DNA from: an uncultured Psychroflexus sp. | Lineage (GTDB): Bacteria; Bacteroidota; Bacteroidia; Flavobacteriales; Flavobacteriaceae | DNA length: 37,939 nt | Reading direction: 5' to 3' | NCBI GenBank assembly: GCA_913056525.1 | Contig: CAJXLO010000013.1 | Location: forward strand, 1 to 37,939 | Shown here: positions 7,461 to 17,200 of the stretch, piece by piece | Layout: the number at the start of each line of letters is the position of its first letter | Position numbering within the stretch: position 1 is the first letter of the stretch | Translations under genes and position numbers: made by a program | Notes under the pieces: generated by a model | Databases searched by the model: none | What the model saw: only the letters and a program-made list of their open reading frames with translations | Told to the model about the DNA's origin: nothing

Positions 7461-9968
7461 ATGGCTGACCGGCAAGAGTTGATTCCCATAAATATTGAGG
7501 ATGAGATGAAAACCGCCTACATCGACTATTCGATGTCAGTAATTGTTTCAAGAGCACTTCCTGATGTAAGAGATGGTTTGAAACCTGTACACAGACGGGT
7601 TCTATTTGGCATGAACGAACTAGGTATAACCAATAACAAACCTTACAAGAAATCAGCCAGGATAGTAGGTGAAGTATTAGGTAAATACCATCCGCATGGT
7701 GATACTTCCGTTTATGATACCATGGTCAGAATGGCTCAACCTTGGAGCATGCGTTACCAACTGATAGACGGTCAGGGAAACTTTGGTTCTGTGGATGGCG
7801 ACAGTCCAGCAGCGATGCGTTATACGGAAGCACGTATGCAGAAGATAAGTGAGGAAACGCTCTCTGATATTGATAAAGAAACCGTTGATTATCAGCTCAA
7901 CTTTGATGATACCATCAATGAACCTACTGTACTGCCAACGCGTATTCCCAACCTTCTGGTCAACGGCGCGAGTGGAATTGCCGTTGGTATGGCCACGAAC
8001 ATGGCACCGCATAACTTATCAGAGGTCATAGATGGTACCATAGCTTATATTGATAACAGGGATATTGAAGTAGAAGAGCTTACAGAGCATATAAAAGCTC
8101 CAGACTTTCCTACGGGTGGTACTATTTATGGTCATCAGGGTGTTAAAGAAGCCTACAAGACCGGTAAAGGTAGAGTGGTAATGCGCGCCAAGGCTGAATT
8201 TGATGAAGTGAAAGGTAAACAGAGGATAATAGTCACCGAGATACCTTATCAGGTCAATAAGGCTGATATGATAAAAAAGACGGCCGATCTTGTCAATGAT
8301 AAGAAGATAGATGGAATATCGCTTATTAGAGATGAGTCTGATAGGAATGGTATGCGTATCGTTTACTTCCTGAAAAGAGATGCGGTCCCAAACGTGGTGC
8401 TCAACACCTTATACAAACATACTGCTTTACAGACCTCCTTCAGCATCAATAACATTGCGCTGGTCAACGGTCGTCCACAACTTTTGAACCTAAAAGACAT
8501 AATCTATCATTTTGTAGAGCACAGACATGATGTGGTCATCAGAAGGACAAGATATGAACTCCGTAAAGCCGAAGAAAGAGCCCATATTCTGGAAGGTCTT
8601 ATCATCGCATCGGATAATATTGATGAGGTGATCAAGATCATCAGAGGCTCAGCGAATGCCGAAAAGGCCAGAGAAAAGTTGATTGAAAGATTCGAGCTTA
8701 CTGAGACTCAGGCCAGAGCCATTGTTGAAATGAGATTAAGACAGCTCACAGGTCTGGAACAAGATAAGTTGAGAACGGAATATGATGAGCTTCTCAAGAC
8801 CATAGAAGACTTGAAAGATATTCTCCAAAACGAAGATAGACGTATGGAGATCATAAAGGATGAACTAAGGGAAGTAAAGAAGAAATACGGAGATGAACGC
8901 CGATCTAACATCGAGTTCGCCGGTGGTGAGCTAAGCATTGAAGATATGATTCCGGATGAGGATGTTGTCATTACCATTTCGCATGCCGGTTACGTCAAGC
9001 GTACGCCACTTTCAGAATATAAGACCCAAAGTCGCGGTGGAGTAGGGCAGAAAGCTACCACTACTCGTGATGAGGACTTCTCAGAATATTTGCACGTAGG
9101 CACTAACCATCAGTACATGTTGTTCTTTACCAAGTTCGGTAAATGTTACTGGATGAGAGTCTATGAGATACCGGAGGGAAGCAAAGCATCAAAAGGTAGA
9201 GCTGTTCAGAATCTTATCAACATCCATCCGGATGATAAGATACAGGCTTCTATATGTACGAAAGACCTTAAGGATGAACAATATGTGAACCATCATTACG
9301 TAGTGATGGCTACACGAAAAGGTCAGGTAAAGAAGACAACCCTGGAACAATATTCCAGACCAAGAGCAAATGGTATTAACGCCATTACGATCAGAGAAGA
9401 TGATGAGCTGTTCAGTGCTGCATTGACCAATGGTGAAAGTCAGATCATGCTTGCACTGAAGAGCGGTAAGGCCATCAGATTCGAAGAAAGTAAAACAAGA
9501 CCGATGGGCAGGAACGCATCTGGTGTAAGAGGTATTAGGCTTGCTGATGAAAAGAATGATGAGGTAGTAGGTATGATAACCATAAATGAACCGGACAAAG
9601 AAACCGTGCTTGTAGTGTCAGAAAAAGGATATGGTAAAAGAAGCTTCATCAATAACCCTTATGACCCCGAAGATATCATATACAATATCACGAATCGAGG
9701 TGGTAAAGGAGTCAAGACGATGAAAATAACCGATAAGACTGGCCATCTGGTAGCATTGAAGAGCGTTACAGATAAAGATGATCTGATGATCATCAAAAAG
9801 TCAGGTGTTGCCATTCGATTATCTGTAAGTGAGCTTAGGACCATGGGGAGAGCTACCCAGGGTGTAAGGCTGATCAATCTTAAAGATAATGACGCTATCG
9901 CAGCGGTGGCAAAGGTTGCCGTTGAAGATGAACTTGACGATATTGAAGATGAACAACAGGACGGATGA
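7461..9968 (+). CDS. gyrA: DNA gyrase subunit A
   Basis: 835 aa. Cuts and reseals DNA within the A2B2 gyrase, which introduces negative supercoils using GyrB ATPase. The winged-helix/tower part occupies the first ~490 residues, with catalytic tyrosine Y121 in AMRYTEARM. The quinolone region reads GDTSVYD with T82 and D86 at the positions of E. coli S83 and D87, so no known resistance exchange is obvious. A coiled-coil arm (about 360-470) contains [13 protein letters not shown]. The C-terminal beta-pinwheel starts with a degenerate GyrA box, QSRGGVG (the gyrase consensus is QRRGGKG), followed by further blades and a short acidic tail (after 820). It is followed 52 nt later by a TPR gene on the same strand. 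The modified box still fits gyrase better than ParC because of the overall length and the full pinwheel. Confidence 0.95.
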   Translation: MADRQELIPINIEDEMKTAYIDYSMSVIVSRALPDVRDGLKPVHRRVLFGMNELGITNNKPYKKSARIVGEVLGKYHPHGDTSVYDTMVRMAQPWSMRYQLIDGQGNFGSVDGDSPAAMRYTEARMQKISEETLSDIDKETVDYQLNFDDTINEPTVLPTRIPNLLVNGASGIAVGMATNMAPHNLSEVIDGTIAYIDNRDIEVEELTEHIKAPDFPTGGTIYGHQGVKEAYKTGKGRVVMRAKAEFDEVKGKQRIIVTEIPYQVNKADMIKKTADLVNDKKIDGISLIRDESDRNGMRIVYFLKRDAVPNVVLNTLYKHTALQTSFSINNIALVNGRPQLLNLKDIIYHFVEHRHDVVIRRTRYELRKAEERAHILEGLIIASDNIDEVIKIIRGSANAEKAREKLIERFELTETQARAIVEMRLRQLTGLEQDKLRTEYDELLKTIEDLKDILQNEDRRMEIIKDELREVKKKYGDERRSNIEFAGGELSIEDMIPDEDVVITISHAGYVKRTPLSEYKTQSRGGVGQKATTTRDEDFSEYLHVGTNHQYMLFFTKFGKCYWMRVYEIPEGSKASKGRAVQNLINIHPDDKIQASICTKDLKDEQYVNHHYVVMATRKGQVKKTTLEQYSRPRANGINAITIREDDELFSAALTNGESQIMLALKSGKAIRFEESKTRPMGRNASGVRGIRLADEKNDEVVGMITINEPDKETVLVVSEKGYGKRSFINNPYDPEDIIYNITNRGGKGVKTMKITDKTGHLVALKSVTDKDDLMIIKKSGVAIRLSVSELRTMGRATQGVRLINLKDNDAIAAVAKVAVEDELDDIEDEQQDG

Positions 9969-9991
9969 TTTTTTCATTTAACATTTTTAAT

Positions 9992-9999
9992 TATTTTTG
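9992..9999 (+). promoter_or_regulatory. -7 element between gyrA and TPR gene
   Basis: TATTTTTG matches TAnnTTTG exactly, 21 nt before ATG 10021. It suggests the TPR gene has its own promoter in addition to read-through from gyrA. The T-rich context weakens the call. Confidence 0.4.
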
Positions 10000-10020
10000 C
10001 TCAATAAAAATTAAAACAAT

Positions 10021-11295
10021 ATGAACATTACAAGAAACGTATTTACAACATTGTTCACTTTCATGACACTGATCAGTTTTAGCCAGAGAGGTGAAGTTAG
10101 GGATGCTGAAGACGCTCATGAAGATGGTAATTATGAGAAAGCATTTGAATATCTGGACCAGGCCAAATCTGAAGGCGTCCTTCAGGATAAGGAAAAATGG
10201 CAAGTGCGGTATTATATCGCCAAAGGTTATGCCCACTTAGGACCAAAAAAGGGTGTAGGCCGATCTTTTAAAAACCTGAAGAAAGCTGCTGAAAGTTTTG
10301 AGAAATCCATAGCCATAGAAAAAGAAGACGAAGCCGTAGAGGGAATGAAATTTGTGAGAAACGCCCTTGTTCAAAACGCTGTAAAGGATCAGCAAAATAA
10401 GAACTTTAGCACAGCTGCTGAGAAATTGTACAAATCTTACGAACTCGGGGATAAGCAAGATACGATATATCTATATTATGCAGCTTCTAACTATGTACAG
10501 GATAAGAAATACGATAAAGCCGTGGAATACTATAAAGAGTTGATGGACCTTGATTTCAATGGAGCAAGAACAGAATATTATGCGGTGAATAAAGAAACGG
10601 GAAAAAATGAAAGGTTCGAGAACAAAAAGTTCAGAGACCTCTCTATCAAATCAGGGGATTATGAAAAACCTAGCCAAAAGGAAACAAAATCAAAAAAACC
10701 TGAAATCGCTAAGAATATCGCCTTAATATATATTCAACAAGGAAAAAAGGAAAAAGCTTTAGATGCAATTGAAGAAGCAAAAGCAAACAATCCTGATGAT
10801 CCTGCATTACTACAAGCAGAAGCTGATATCTATTATCAAATGGGCAATGTAGAGAAATATGACAAGATCATGAAAAGGATCGTAAAATTAAGACCTAATG
10901 ACCCAAATCTGTATTACAATCTTGGAGTTGCTTCTGATAAGAACGGAAAGATAGAAGATGCTAAAAAATACTATAAAAAGGCAATAGAGCTGGACCCTAA
11001 ATTCGTTAACGCTTACATTAATTTAGCTACAGCTATTCTAGCTAAAGAAGATAAAATAGTAAAGCAGATGAATGAACTGGGAATGTCCGATGCCGATCAG
11101 AAAAAGTATGAGAAGCTCAAAGAAAAGAAAAAGAAATACTACAAAGAAGCTTTGCCTTATCTTAAAGAAGCAATCAAGTTAGAACCTAAGAACATAGGCG
11201 CGATTCAAACACTGATGAACATGTACTATCAGTTAGGACAAAGCGAAAAGGCAGAAAAGTTCAGGAAAAAGTTAGAAAAGGTTCAGTCCAAGTAA
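10021..11295 (+). CDS. exported TPR-repeat protein
   Basis: 424 aa. It begins with a signal peptide (hydrophobic TTLFTFMTLISF, likely cleaved after SFSQ), so it is probably periplasmic. Several tetratricopeptide repeats follow. The clearest are near 95-180 (YLYYAASNYVQDKKYDKAVEYY), 225-270 and 290-330 (LYYNLGVASDKNGKIEDAKKYY), plus a C-terminal one near 390-420. The repeats are separated by lysine-rich linkers. TPR proteins act as scaffolds for protein complexes, and no enzymatic motif is seen. It sits 52 nt after gyrA, an arrangement that I recall as common in flavobacteria, but the functional link is unknown. A strong bidirectional terminator closes the unit. Confidence 0.85.
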   Translation: MNITRNVFTTLFTFMTLISFSQRGEVRDAEDAHEDGNYEKAFEYLDQAKSEGVLQDKEKWQVRYYIAKGYAHLGPKKGVGRSFKNLKKAAESFEKSIAIEKEDEAVEGMKFVRNALVQNAVKDQQNKNFSTAAEKLYKSYELGDKQDTIYLYYAASNYVQDKKYDKAVEYYKELMDLDFNGARTEYYAVNKETGKNERFENKKFRDLSIKSGDYEKPSQKETKSKKPEIAKNIALIYIQQGKKEKALDAIEEAKANNPDDPALLQAEADIYYQMGNVEKYDKIMKRIVKLRPNDPNLYYNLGVASDKNGKIEDAKKYYKKAIELDPKFVNAYINLATAILAKEDKIVKQMNELGMSDADQKKYEKLKEKKKKYYKEALPYLKEAIKLEPKNIGAIQTLMNMYYQLGQSEKAEKFRKKLEKVQSK

Positions 11296-11316
11296 TCCTT
11301 TGATAATCGAATAAGC

Positions 11317-11354
11317 AAAAAAATCCCGCCTTTTAAAAAAGCGGGATTTTTTTT
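11317..11354. terminator. bidirectional terminator between TPR gene and hpf
   Basis: Stem AATCCCGC / GCGGGATT, flanked by A-runs and T8. It serves both the TPR gene and the convergent hpf gene. Confidence 0.9.
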
Positions 11355-11371
11355 GACAAATACTCAATGAT

Positions 11372-11674
11372 CTAATGTGTCATCATCTTTTCTTTTTTCT
11401 TCTGGAGTTGTCGTTTGATCTGATCGATCGCATCGGCCAGTGAGGTTTCAAAGTTCTTATCACTTGAAGAAGCAAAAAGGTTTTCTTTAGGTACGCTGAC
11501 CTTTATCTCTGTGATCATACCAGTTTCATCACTTGAGGTATTCTCCTTTTTGAAGAAAACTTCCGCTCTTACTATCCAGTCGTACCTTTCATGGAGTTTC
11601 TCTAACTTTTCTGTCGCATGTTGTTCTAAGCGTTCGCTAGCGGTTACGTGTACGTAATTGAAATTTATATCCAT
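11372..11674 (-). CDS. hpf: short ribosome hibernation promoting factor (HPF/RaiA family)
   Basis: 100 aa, the length of the short HPF/YfiA type without the dimerising C-terminal domain. The pattern is beta-alpha-beta-beta-beta-alpha: MDINFNYVHVTASERLEQHATEKL, then basic and acidic strands, then a helix ending in QIKRQLQKKKEKM. HPF binds the 30S decoding region in stationary phase and blocks tRNA and mRNA sites. A perfect -7 element (TACATTTG on the minus strand) lies 38-45 nt upstream of the ATG. It shares a terminator with the convergent TPR gene. Family assignment rests on overall pattern and length, with no single catalytic motif to check. Confidence 0.85.
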   Translation of the reverse strand: MDINFNYVHVTASERLEQHATEKLEKLHERYDWIVRAEVFFKKENTSSDETGMITEIKVSVPKENLFASSSDKNFETSLADAIDQIKRQLQKKKEKMMTH

Positions 11675-11711
11675 AATTGAAAAATTTTATTTAAAAATAG
11701 CAATTATAAAA

Positions 11712-11719
11712 CAAATGTA
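11712..11719 (-). promoter_or_regulatory. -7 element of hpf
   Basis: CAAATGTA on plus, TACATTTG on minus, an exact TAnnTTTG. The same octamer recurs before the lipoprotein (19454), icd (24700) and the efflux operon (26263). Confidence 0.5.
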
Positions 11720-11786
11720 TCTTTAAAAAAGTATTTTTAACGCTATAAAATCGTCAATAGACATCTTAGATGCGTAAAACTTCCTT

Positions 11787-11794
11787 TATATTTG
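11787..11794 (+). promoter_or_regulatory. -7 element of the FAD/Fe-S dehydrogenase gene (leaderless geometry)
   Basis: TATATTTG is an exact TAnnTTTG whose last G is 5 nt upstream of ATG 11799. If this element is used, transcription starts at or within one or two bases of the start codon. No TTG -33 is seen. Confidence 0.5.
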
Positions 11795-11798
11795 ATGA

Positions 11799-14702
11799 AT
11801 GTCATTGAACATAGAAGAAATAAAGAAATCCGTATCAACTTTTATCACAGACGCTACCATTGATAAAAGATCTTATGCTACAGATGCCTCCATCTATCGT
11901 CATATACCACAAGCGATTGCAGTTCCCAATGGAGTTGATCAATTACAAGAACTTCTGCTGTATTGTCATCGTAACGATATCTCCATCATACCTCGTGGTG
12001 CAGGAACTTCCCTTGCTGGTCAGAGTATCGGAAAGGGAATTGTCGTGGATATGAGCAAACATTTCAATAAGATAAAAGATTTTGATGAACAACGAAGGCA
12101 GATAAATGTTCAGCCTGGCGTCGTCCGTGATGAGCTTAATCAATATTTGGCTCCTTTTAGTCTTTTTTTTGGGCCAAACACTTCCACTTCAAATCGCTGT
12201 AATATAGGTGGAATGTTGGGCAACAATTCCTCAGGAACGACCTCTATTAAATATGGTGTTACCCGTGACAAGGTGATATCGGTCAAGGCATTGCTTAGCG
12301 ATGGCTCATCAGTGTTCTTTGAACCGCTTTCTTATAAAGAGTTGTTAAATAAGATGCAACTTGATGATCTGGAAGGTTCAATTTACAGGAATATGGTCGA
12401 CCTTTTATCCAATAAGCAGCTTCAAAAAGCCGTTTGGGAAAACTTTCCAAAAAAGGATATACATAGAAGAAATAATGGATATGCACTTGACGAACTGCTA
12501 AACACCGGATATTTTGATGAAAATTCTTCCCGACCGTTCAATCTAGCTCCTATCATCTGTGGAAGTGAAGGAACATTGGCCATTGCCACAGAGATCACGT
12601 TACAACTAGATGAGCTTCCACCAACTTATCAAGCCATGACCCTAGCTCATTTCTCAAGTATAAAAGATTGCCTAAGTGCCGTTAAGCCAGTGATGCAACA
12701 TGACCTTTACACCTGTGAAATGATGGACAAGGTTATCCTGGATTGCACGAAAGATCAATTATATTACCAAAAAAACCGATCTTATTTACAAGACGATCCC
12801 GCCGCTCTTTTAATGTTAGAATGTCGTTCTCCCTCACAGGAAGGCCTTAACAGCAAGATCAGAGAATTGAACACAAGTCTGGAAAATTCAACGAACGCCT
12901 ATGCTTATCCTCTTTTAAATAAAGACGAAATTCCGCTTATCATGGAGCTGAGGAAGGCAGGTCTGGGTTTGTTGAGCCTGGTAAAAGGTGATAAGAAACC
13001 CGTGGCTTGTGTAGAAGATACGTCTGTTGCCATAGAGGACCTGGCTGATTATATAGAAGAATTTTCCGCGACCATGGAAAAATACGGGCAGCAAGCCGTT
13101 TATTATGCTCACGCTGGTGCTGGAGAACTTCATATTAGGCCGAAGATCAACCTTAAGAATGAAGATGAAGTAAAAGATATGGCTTCATTAGCCAGGGATA
13201 TCACAATATTGGTAAAAAAATATAATGGTTCCATTAGTGGTGAACATGGTGATGGTCAGTTGAGAGCTTCTTTCCTGCCAGAACTAATTGGCCATCAATG
13301 TTATGAAGCCTTAAAACAGACTAAGAAGATATTTGATCCTAAAGGAACCCTGAATCCCGGTAAGATCGTTAATGCACCCAATATGACAGAAGACCTTAGA
13401 TATTCTTCCTATGATAAGGTAAGCCTGGAGAAGTCCATACTTCAATTTTCACCTAATCTCTTAGCTGAAGCTGAGCAATGTAATGGAAGTGGAGATTGTA
13501 GGAAATCTGCAGCTTTTGGAGGTGTCATGTGTCCGAGTTTCCAGGTGACCAGGGATGAAAAAGAAAGTACTCGTGCCAGAGCAAACACCTTGAGAGAATA
13601 TTTGTCAGATCGATCCTCTGTAGATCATCTCTCGCTGGATGAGGTCCTAAAGGTGTTTAAGAATTGCGTAAGTTGCAAGGCTTGTGTAAGCGAATGTCCC
13701 AGCAGTGTTGATGCTGCCTCGTTTAAGAGCGAACTGCTGTATAAAAAACATAAAAAGCATGGATTTGATCTTTCAAGCTTTTTGATCGCCCATAATTATG
13801 ACATCAATAGGAGCTTATTTGGTCTAAGAAAGATGATCAACATATTACAAAAGAATAAGATCATAGGCGGTGCTTTCAAAAAAATATTGGGATTCCACCA
13901 AAAACGGGAACTGCCAGAACTAGCTTCCCAAAGATTGAGAAGTTGGTTGTCCCAACATCAAAAGAATTATCAAAAGCATGAAAAAGGGGTTTATCTGTTT
14001 GTTGATGAGTTCACGGACCTATATGGATTTGAAATAGGCAAAGCAGCGGTAAGGATACTGGACAAACTAGGTTACAATGTCTATTTGGCCAATCATGTTT
14101 CCAGCGGTAGAGCTGAGATTTCCAAAGGTTATCTGGAAAAGGCCAGGAAATTAGCCTATCATAATGTTAATTTGTACAGCAACTTGCTTTCTCCCGATAC
14201 TCCTTTGATCGGTATTGAACCTTCTGCTATCCTCAGCTTTAGAGATGACTATAAAAGATTGACAAAGCCTGAAAAGGCAGAGCAAGTAGGCGGAAACACC
14301 TATCTTTTCGAGGAGTTTATCGCTAAGTTGATCAAAGAGGATAAGATCGATGATCAATTGTTCACTAGAGTCCATAAGAAGATAAAAGTACATGTTCACT
14401 GTCATCAAAAAGCACTTTCAAATACGAAGGCCACCTTTGATATGCTGAACTTTCCTACGAACTTCCAGCCAAGGCTCATCACCTCTTCGTGTTGTGGTAT
14501 GGCGGGAAGCTACGGTCTTGAAACAAATAATTACGAGATGAGCATAAAAATGGGTGAAGCACAACTTTTCCCAGCTATAAGGAAAAGTCATGAAGATACG
14601 CTCATAGCTGCAAATGGTTTTAGTTGTAGACACCAGATCCGGGATGGAACCTCAAGGCTCGCTCAACATCCTATCCAGATATTTGAAATGGCTTTGAGAT
14701 AG
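11799..14702 (+). CDS. FAD-binding and Fe-S oxidoreductase fusion (D-lactate/glycolate dehydrogenase-like)
   Basis: 967 aa. N-terminal PCMH-type FAD domain (PRGAGTSLAGQ 65-75, NNSSGTTSIKYG near 142), then a FAD-linked oxidase C-terminal domain (HAGAGELHIRP 438-448, GEHGDG 481-486, DPKGTLNPGKI near 513). It is fused to a GlcF-like iron-sulfur part. The Fe-S part has C561, C567 and C578, then C623, C626, C629 and C633, each in a ferredoxin-like context. Near the C-terminus, CHQKALSN and SCCGMAG are typical CCG-domain motifs. Such fusions oxidise 2-hydroxyacids, commonly D-lactate, and pass electrons to the quinone pool, likely at the inner face of the membrane although no TM segment is seen. 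Substrate is not fixed. It is convergent with ccoI, with 5 nt between stops. A respiratory link to cbb3 oxidase is plausible but inferred. Confidence 0.85.
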   Translation: MSLNIEEIKKSVSTFITDATIDKRSYATDASIYRHIPQAIAVPNGVDQLQELLLYCHRNDISIIPRGAGTSLAGQSIGKGIVVDMSKHFNKIKDFDEQRRQINVQPGVVRDELNQYLAPFSLFFGPNTSTSNRCNIGGMLGNNSSGTTSIKYGVTRDKVISVKALLSDGSSVFFEPLSYKELLNKMQLDDLEGSIYRNMVDLLSNKQLQKAVWENFPKKDIHRRNNGYALDELLNTGYFDENSSRPFNLAPIICGSEGTLAIATEITLQLDELPPTYQAMTLAHFSSIKDCLSAVKPVMQHDLYTCEMMDKVILDCTKDQLYYQKNRSYLQDDPAALLMLECRSPSQEGLNSKIRELNTSLENSTNAYAYPLLNKDEIPLIMELRKAGLGLLSLVKGDKKPVACVEDTSVAIEDLADYIEEFSATMEKYGQQAVYYAHAGAGELHIRPKINLKNEDEVKDMASLARDITILVKKYNGSISGEHGDGQLRASFLPELIGHQCYEALKQTKKIFDPKGTLNPGKIVNAPNMTEDLRYSSYDKVSLEKSILQFSPNLLAEAEQCNGSGDCRKSAAFGGVMCPSFQVTRDEKESTRARANTLREYLSDRSSVDHLSLDEVLKVFKNCVSCKACVSECPSSVDAASFKSELLYKKHKKHGFDLSSFLIAHNYDINRSLFGLRKMINILQKNKIIGGAFKKILGFHQKRELPELASQRLRSWLSQHQKNYQKHEKGVYLFVDEFTDLYGFEIGKAAVRILDKLGYNVYLANHVSSGRAEISKGYLEKARKLAYHNVNLYSNLLSPDTPLIGIEPSAILSFRDDYKRLTKPEKAEQVGGNTYLFEEFIAKLIKEDKIDDQLFTRVHKKIKVHVHCHQKALSNTKATFDMLNFPTNFQPRLITSSCCGMAGSYGLETNNYEMSIKMGEAQLFPAIRKSHEDTLIAANGFSCRHQIRDGTSRLAQHPIQIFEMALR

Positions 14703-14707
14703 TCTGG

Positions 14708-17101
14708 TTATAAACTTACTTCAAGGTCAGGTATCTTACGTCCGACCCAATTCGTAGCTGCTGTGGTAAATGCTACAATGCTCAGTGAGCTCAAAGGCAT
14801 CAAAATTGCCGCGATAACTGGTTCTAATTGGCCTGTCACCGCAAAGTACAATCCTACCACGTTGTATAGCAAAGAGAACAAGAAGCTCAATTTGATGATC
14901 TTCATGCCTTTTAAGCTTATATTGATCAGTTCATCAAATCTACAAAGTTGTCTCGCATCCAGAATAGCATCGCAAGAAGGACTGAACACGTTGATATTAT
15001 CTGAAACAGCAATACCTACATCGCTTTTCTTCAATGCACCGGCATCGTTCAAACCATCGCCTACCATCGCAACCTGATGTCCTTTCTTTTGGAGCGAACC
15101 CACCTGTTCCAGCTTATCCTGTGGAGTTTGGTTGAAGTTCATATCAATAGCTGTATCAATCATTGAACTTAAGTATGCTTTTTCGCCTTGATTATCACCT
15201 GACAATATCATCAACTGGAACCTTTCTTTCAGTCTATTCAATAAAGGAAATACCCCTTTCCTGTAATGAGAACCGAACACGAACTTGCCTTTATATTGTT
15301 CATCTTTCTTCAGATGGACCGCCGTTAAATTGTTCAGTTGCGTTTTCTGACCGCTGATAAAATCTGCCGATCCCAGTTCGATCTTGTGAGAATCAACCTG
15401 TGCCACAACTCCTTTTCCGGGAATCTCATTAAAATGATCCATGGTCTTGATCCCTTTTTCGTCCAGGAAATCATATAGCTGCCTACTCAGCGGATGGTTG
15501 GAATTTCTCAGGCTTGACCTTACCAGTATCTTATCTTCATCTGTAAGATCCTCGCCATCATAATCTATTTGACTTCCTGACTCGGTCAGTGTTCCTGTTT
15601 TATCAAATACATAGTAATCAATATGACTTAATTGCTCAATAGTCTCTGTGTTCTTTAAATAAAAACCGTTCTTCCCGAATAGACGTAGAAGATTGCCCAA
15701 TGTAAAAGGCGTGGCCAATGCAATGGCACATGGACACGCGATGATGAGCACGGCGGTGAATACGTCTAATGCCCGCGCGGGTTCTATGAACAACCAAATG
15801 ACGGTGGTGATAGAGGCAATGCTGAGCACGGCAATAGTAAAATGCTTACTGATGCTATCTATCAAAGATTGAAATTTGTCAGCACCTTCGTTATCACTAC
15901 TTTGGGACTTGCTCCAGAGTTGGGTAAGCGAGCTTTGCTTCACTTTGGAATCAGCGATGATCTCAACGGCATTCCCGATCTGTTTTCCGCCAGCGTACAA
16001 TCTATCACCTGCTTTCTTTACCGTAGATCGGGATTCACCAGTAATAAAGCTGTAGTCTATCTCCGCTTTTCCTTTGACCAGGATAGCATCAACTGGGATC
16101 AACTCGCCATTCCTTATCAACAGCCTGTCACCCTGACCGATATCATATACCGGAATAGAGATTTCTTTTCCTTCATCATCGATCTTGGTTATCGCAATAG
16201 GGAAATAGGACTTGTAATCCCGTTCAAATGATAAGAAGGAATAGGTCTTTTGCTGTGCCAATTTCCCTAGCAATAAGAAAAAAACCAGTCCGGTCAGGCT
16301 GTCAAAATATCCTGTTCCCAGCGATAGGGCTACTTCTATCGAACTTCTTATGAAAAGGACACTAATTCCCAAAGCGATAGGGACATCAATGTTCAATAGT
16401 CCATGTTTCAATCCCTTAAAGGCGGACTTGTAGTAGTCTTGTGCGGCATAAGATACAACTGGTAGTGAATAAGCGAACATCAGCCAGCGGAAGACCGGTT
16501 TATACTGGTCGAGCCAGAATTCATCAACCTCGAAGTATTCCGGGAAGGAAAGGAACATGACATTCCCGAAGAAAAATCCTGCTATACCGATCTTGTAGAT
16601 CAGGCTGCGATCAATGTTTTCGTTTTTCTTTTCGTAATCATCCAGACTGATATAAGGTTCGTAGCCTATGCTGGCCAATAACTGGACCACTTGTTTTAAA
16701 CTGATCTTATCTGAATGATAAGTGATGGATACCCTCTTTTTAGGGAAGTTCACCTGCGCGTGGATGATAGATGGGTTTAACTTGTTCAGGTTTTCCAATA
16801 CCCAAATACAAGAACTACAATGGATGTGTGGAATTTGAAGTTCTACGACCTGGGTCTTCTCATCATCAAAACTGATCAATTTATCCCTAATACTTTCATT
16901 ATCGAGATAATCGAATTCATGTTGTTCTTTTTCAGGGGTTTTCCCTGGATTATCGGTCAGGTCATAATAACAATCCATACCATTTTCCGTAAACAGCTCA
17001 AACACTGTTTTACATCCGTGGCAACAGAAGCTCTTGTCTTCGATCTTTATTTCATCCTTCTTGCATTCTTCACCGCAATGAAAACAGGCTACTTTTTCCA
17101 T
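14708..17101 (-). CDS. ccoI: CcoI/FixI-type copper P1B-ATPase
   Basis: 797 aa. The N-terminus is a cysteine-rich zinc-finger-like segment (C6, C9, C13, C26, C27, C30) typical of CcoI. It is followed by an HMA domain with HCSSC at 94-98, then eight TM helices. The actuator loop TGES is at 354-357, the metal-channel CPC at 456-458 (ACPCAIALATPF), and the phosphorylation motif DKTGT at 500-504. GDGLNDAGAL and the hinge follow near 690. CcoI exports copper across the inner membrane for assembly of the CuB centre of cbb3 cytochrome oxidase. Usually ccoS and ccoN follow, but here no cco gene is adjacent. The convergent neighbour ends 5 nt after its stop. A class II-positioned dyad and a leaderless -7-like element lie upstream. 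A generic copper-efflux CopA is the alternative, but the cysteine-rich N-terminus favours CcoI. Confidence 0.85.
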   Translation of the reverse strand: MEKVACFHCGEECKKDEIKIEDKSFCCHGCKTVFELFTENGMDCYYDLTDNPGKTPEKEQHEFDYLDNESIRDKLISFDDEKTQVVELQIPHIHCSSCIWVLENLNKLNPSIIHAQVNFPKKRVSITYHSDKISLKQVVQLLASIGYEPYISLDDYEKKNENIDRSLIYKIGIAGFFFGNVMFLSFPEYFEVDEFWLDQYKPVFRWLMFAYSLPVVSYAAQDYYKSAFKGLKHGLLNIDVPIALGISVLFIRSSIEVALSLGTGYFDSLTGLVFFLLLGKLAQQKTYSFLSFERDYKSYFPIAITKIDDEGKEISIPVYDIGQGDRLLIRNGELIPVDAILVKGKAEIDYSFITGESRSTVKKAGDRLYAGGKQIGNAVEIIADSKVKQSSLTQLWSKSQSSDNEGADKFQSLIDSISKHFTIAVLSIASITTVIWLFIEPARALDVFTAVLIIACPCAIALATPFTLGNLLRLFGKNGFYLKNTETIEQLSHIDYYVFDKTGTLTESGSQIDYDGEDLTDEDKILVRSSLRNSNHPLSRQLYDFLDEKGIKTMDHFNEIPGKGVVAQVDSHKIELGSADFISGQKTQLNNLTAVHLKKDEQYKGKFVFGSHYRKGVFPLLNRLKERFQLMILSGDNQGEKAYLSSMIDTAIDMNFNQTPQDKLEQVGSLQKKGHQVAMVGDGLNDAGALKKSDVGIAVSDNINVFSPSCDAILDARQLCRFDELINISLKGMKIIKLSFLFSLLYNVVGLYFAVTGQLEPVIAAILMPLSSLSIVAFTTAATNWVGRKIPDLEVSL

Positions 17102-17105
17102 ATAT

Positions 17106-17113
17106 CAAAGATG
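17106..17113 (-). promoter_or_regulatory. -7-like element of ccoI
   Basis: CATCTTTG on the minus strand, one mismatch from TAnnTTTG, with its last G 5 nt upstream of the ccoI ATG at 17101, so the transcript would be leaderless. The dehydrogenase at 11799 shows the same spacing. Confidence 0.4.
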
Positions 17114-17136
17114 AGACATTACACATTTATCTGTTA

Positions 17137-17148
17137 TGACGATCGTCA
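17137..17148. promoter_or_regulatory. Crp/Fnr-type dyad upstream of ccoI
   Basis: Perfect 12-bp palindrome TGACGATCGTCA, TGAC half-sites separated by GATC. Its centre is exactly 41.5 nt upstream of the A of the ccoI ATG. If the transcript is leaderless this is the classic class II activator position. The bases just outside are not symmetric. Confidence 0.55.
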
Positions 17149-17200
17149 ATTTTAGTTTATTTTGGTCTATCAATGTAAGGAATACGCTAAAAATTGAAGG

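Noticed and set aside
7461-9968. Quinolone-resistance gyrA
   Set aside because: Positions 82 and 86 are Thr and Asp, common susceptible states; no resistance change is evident from sequence.
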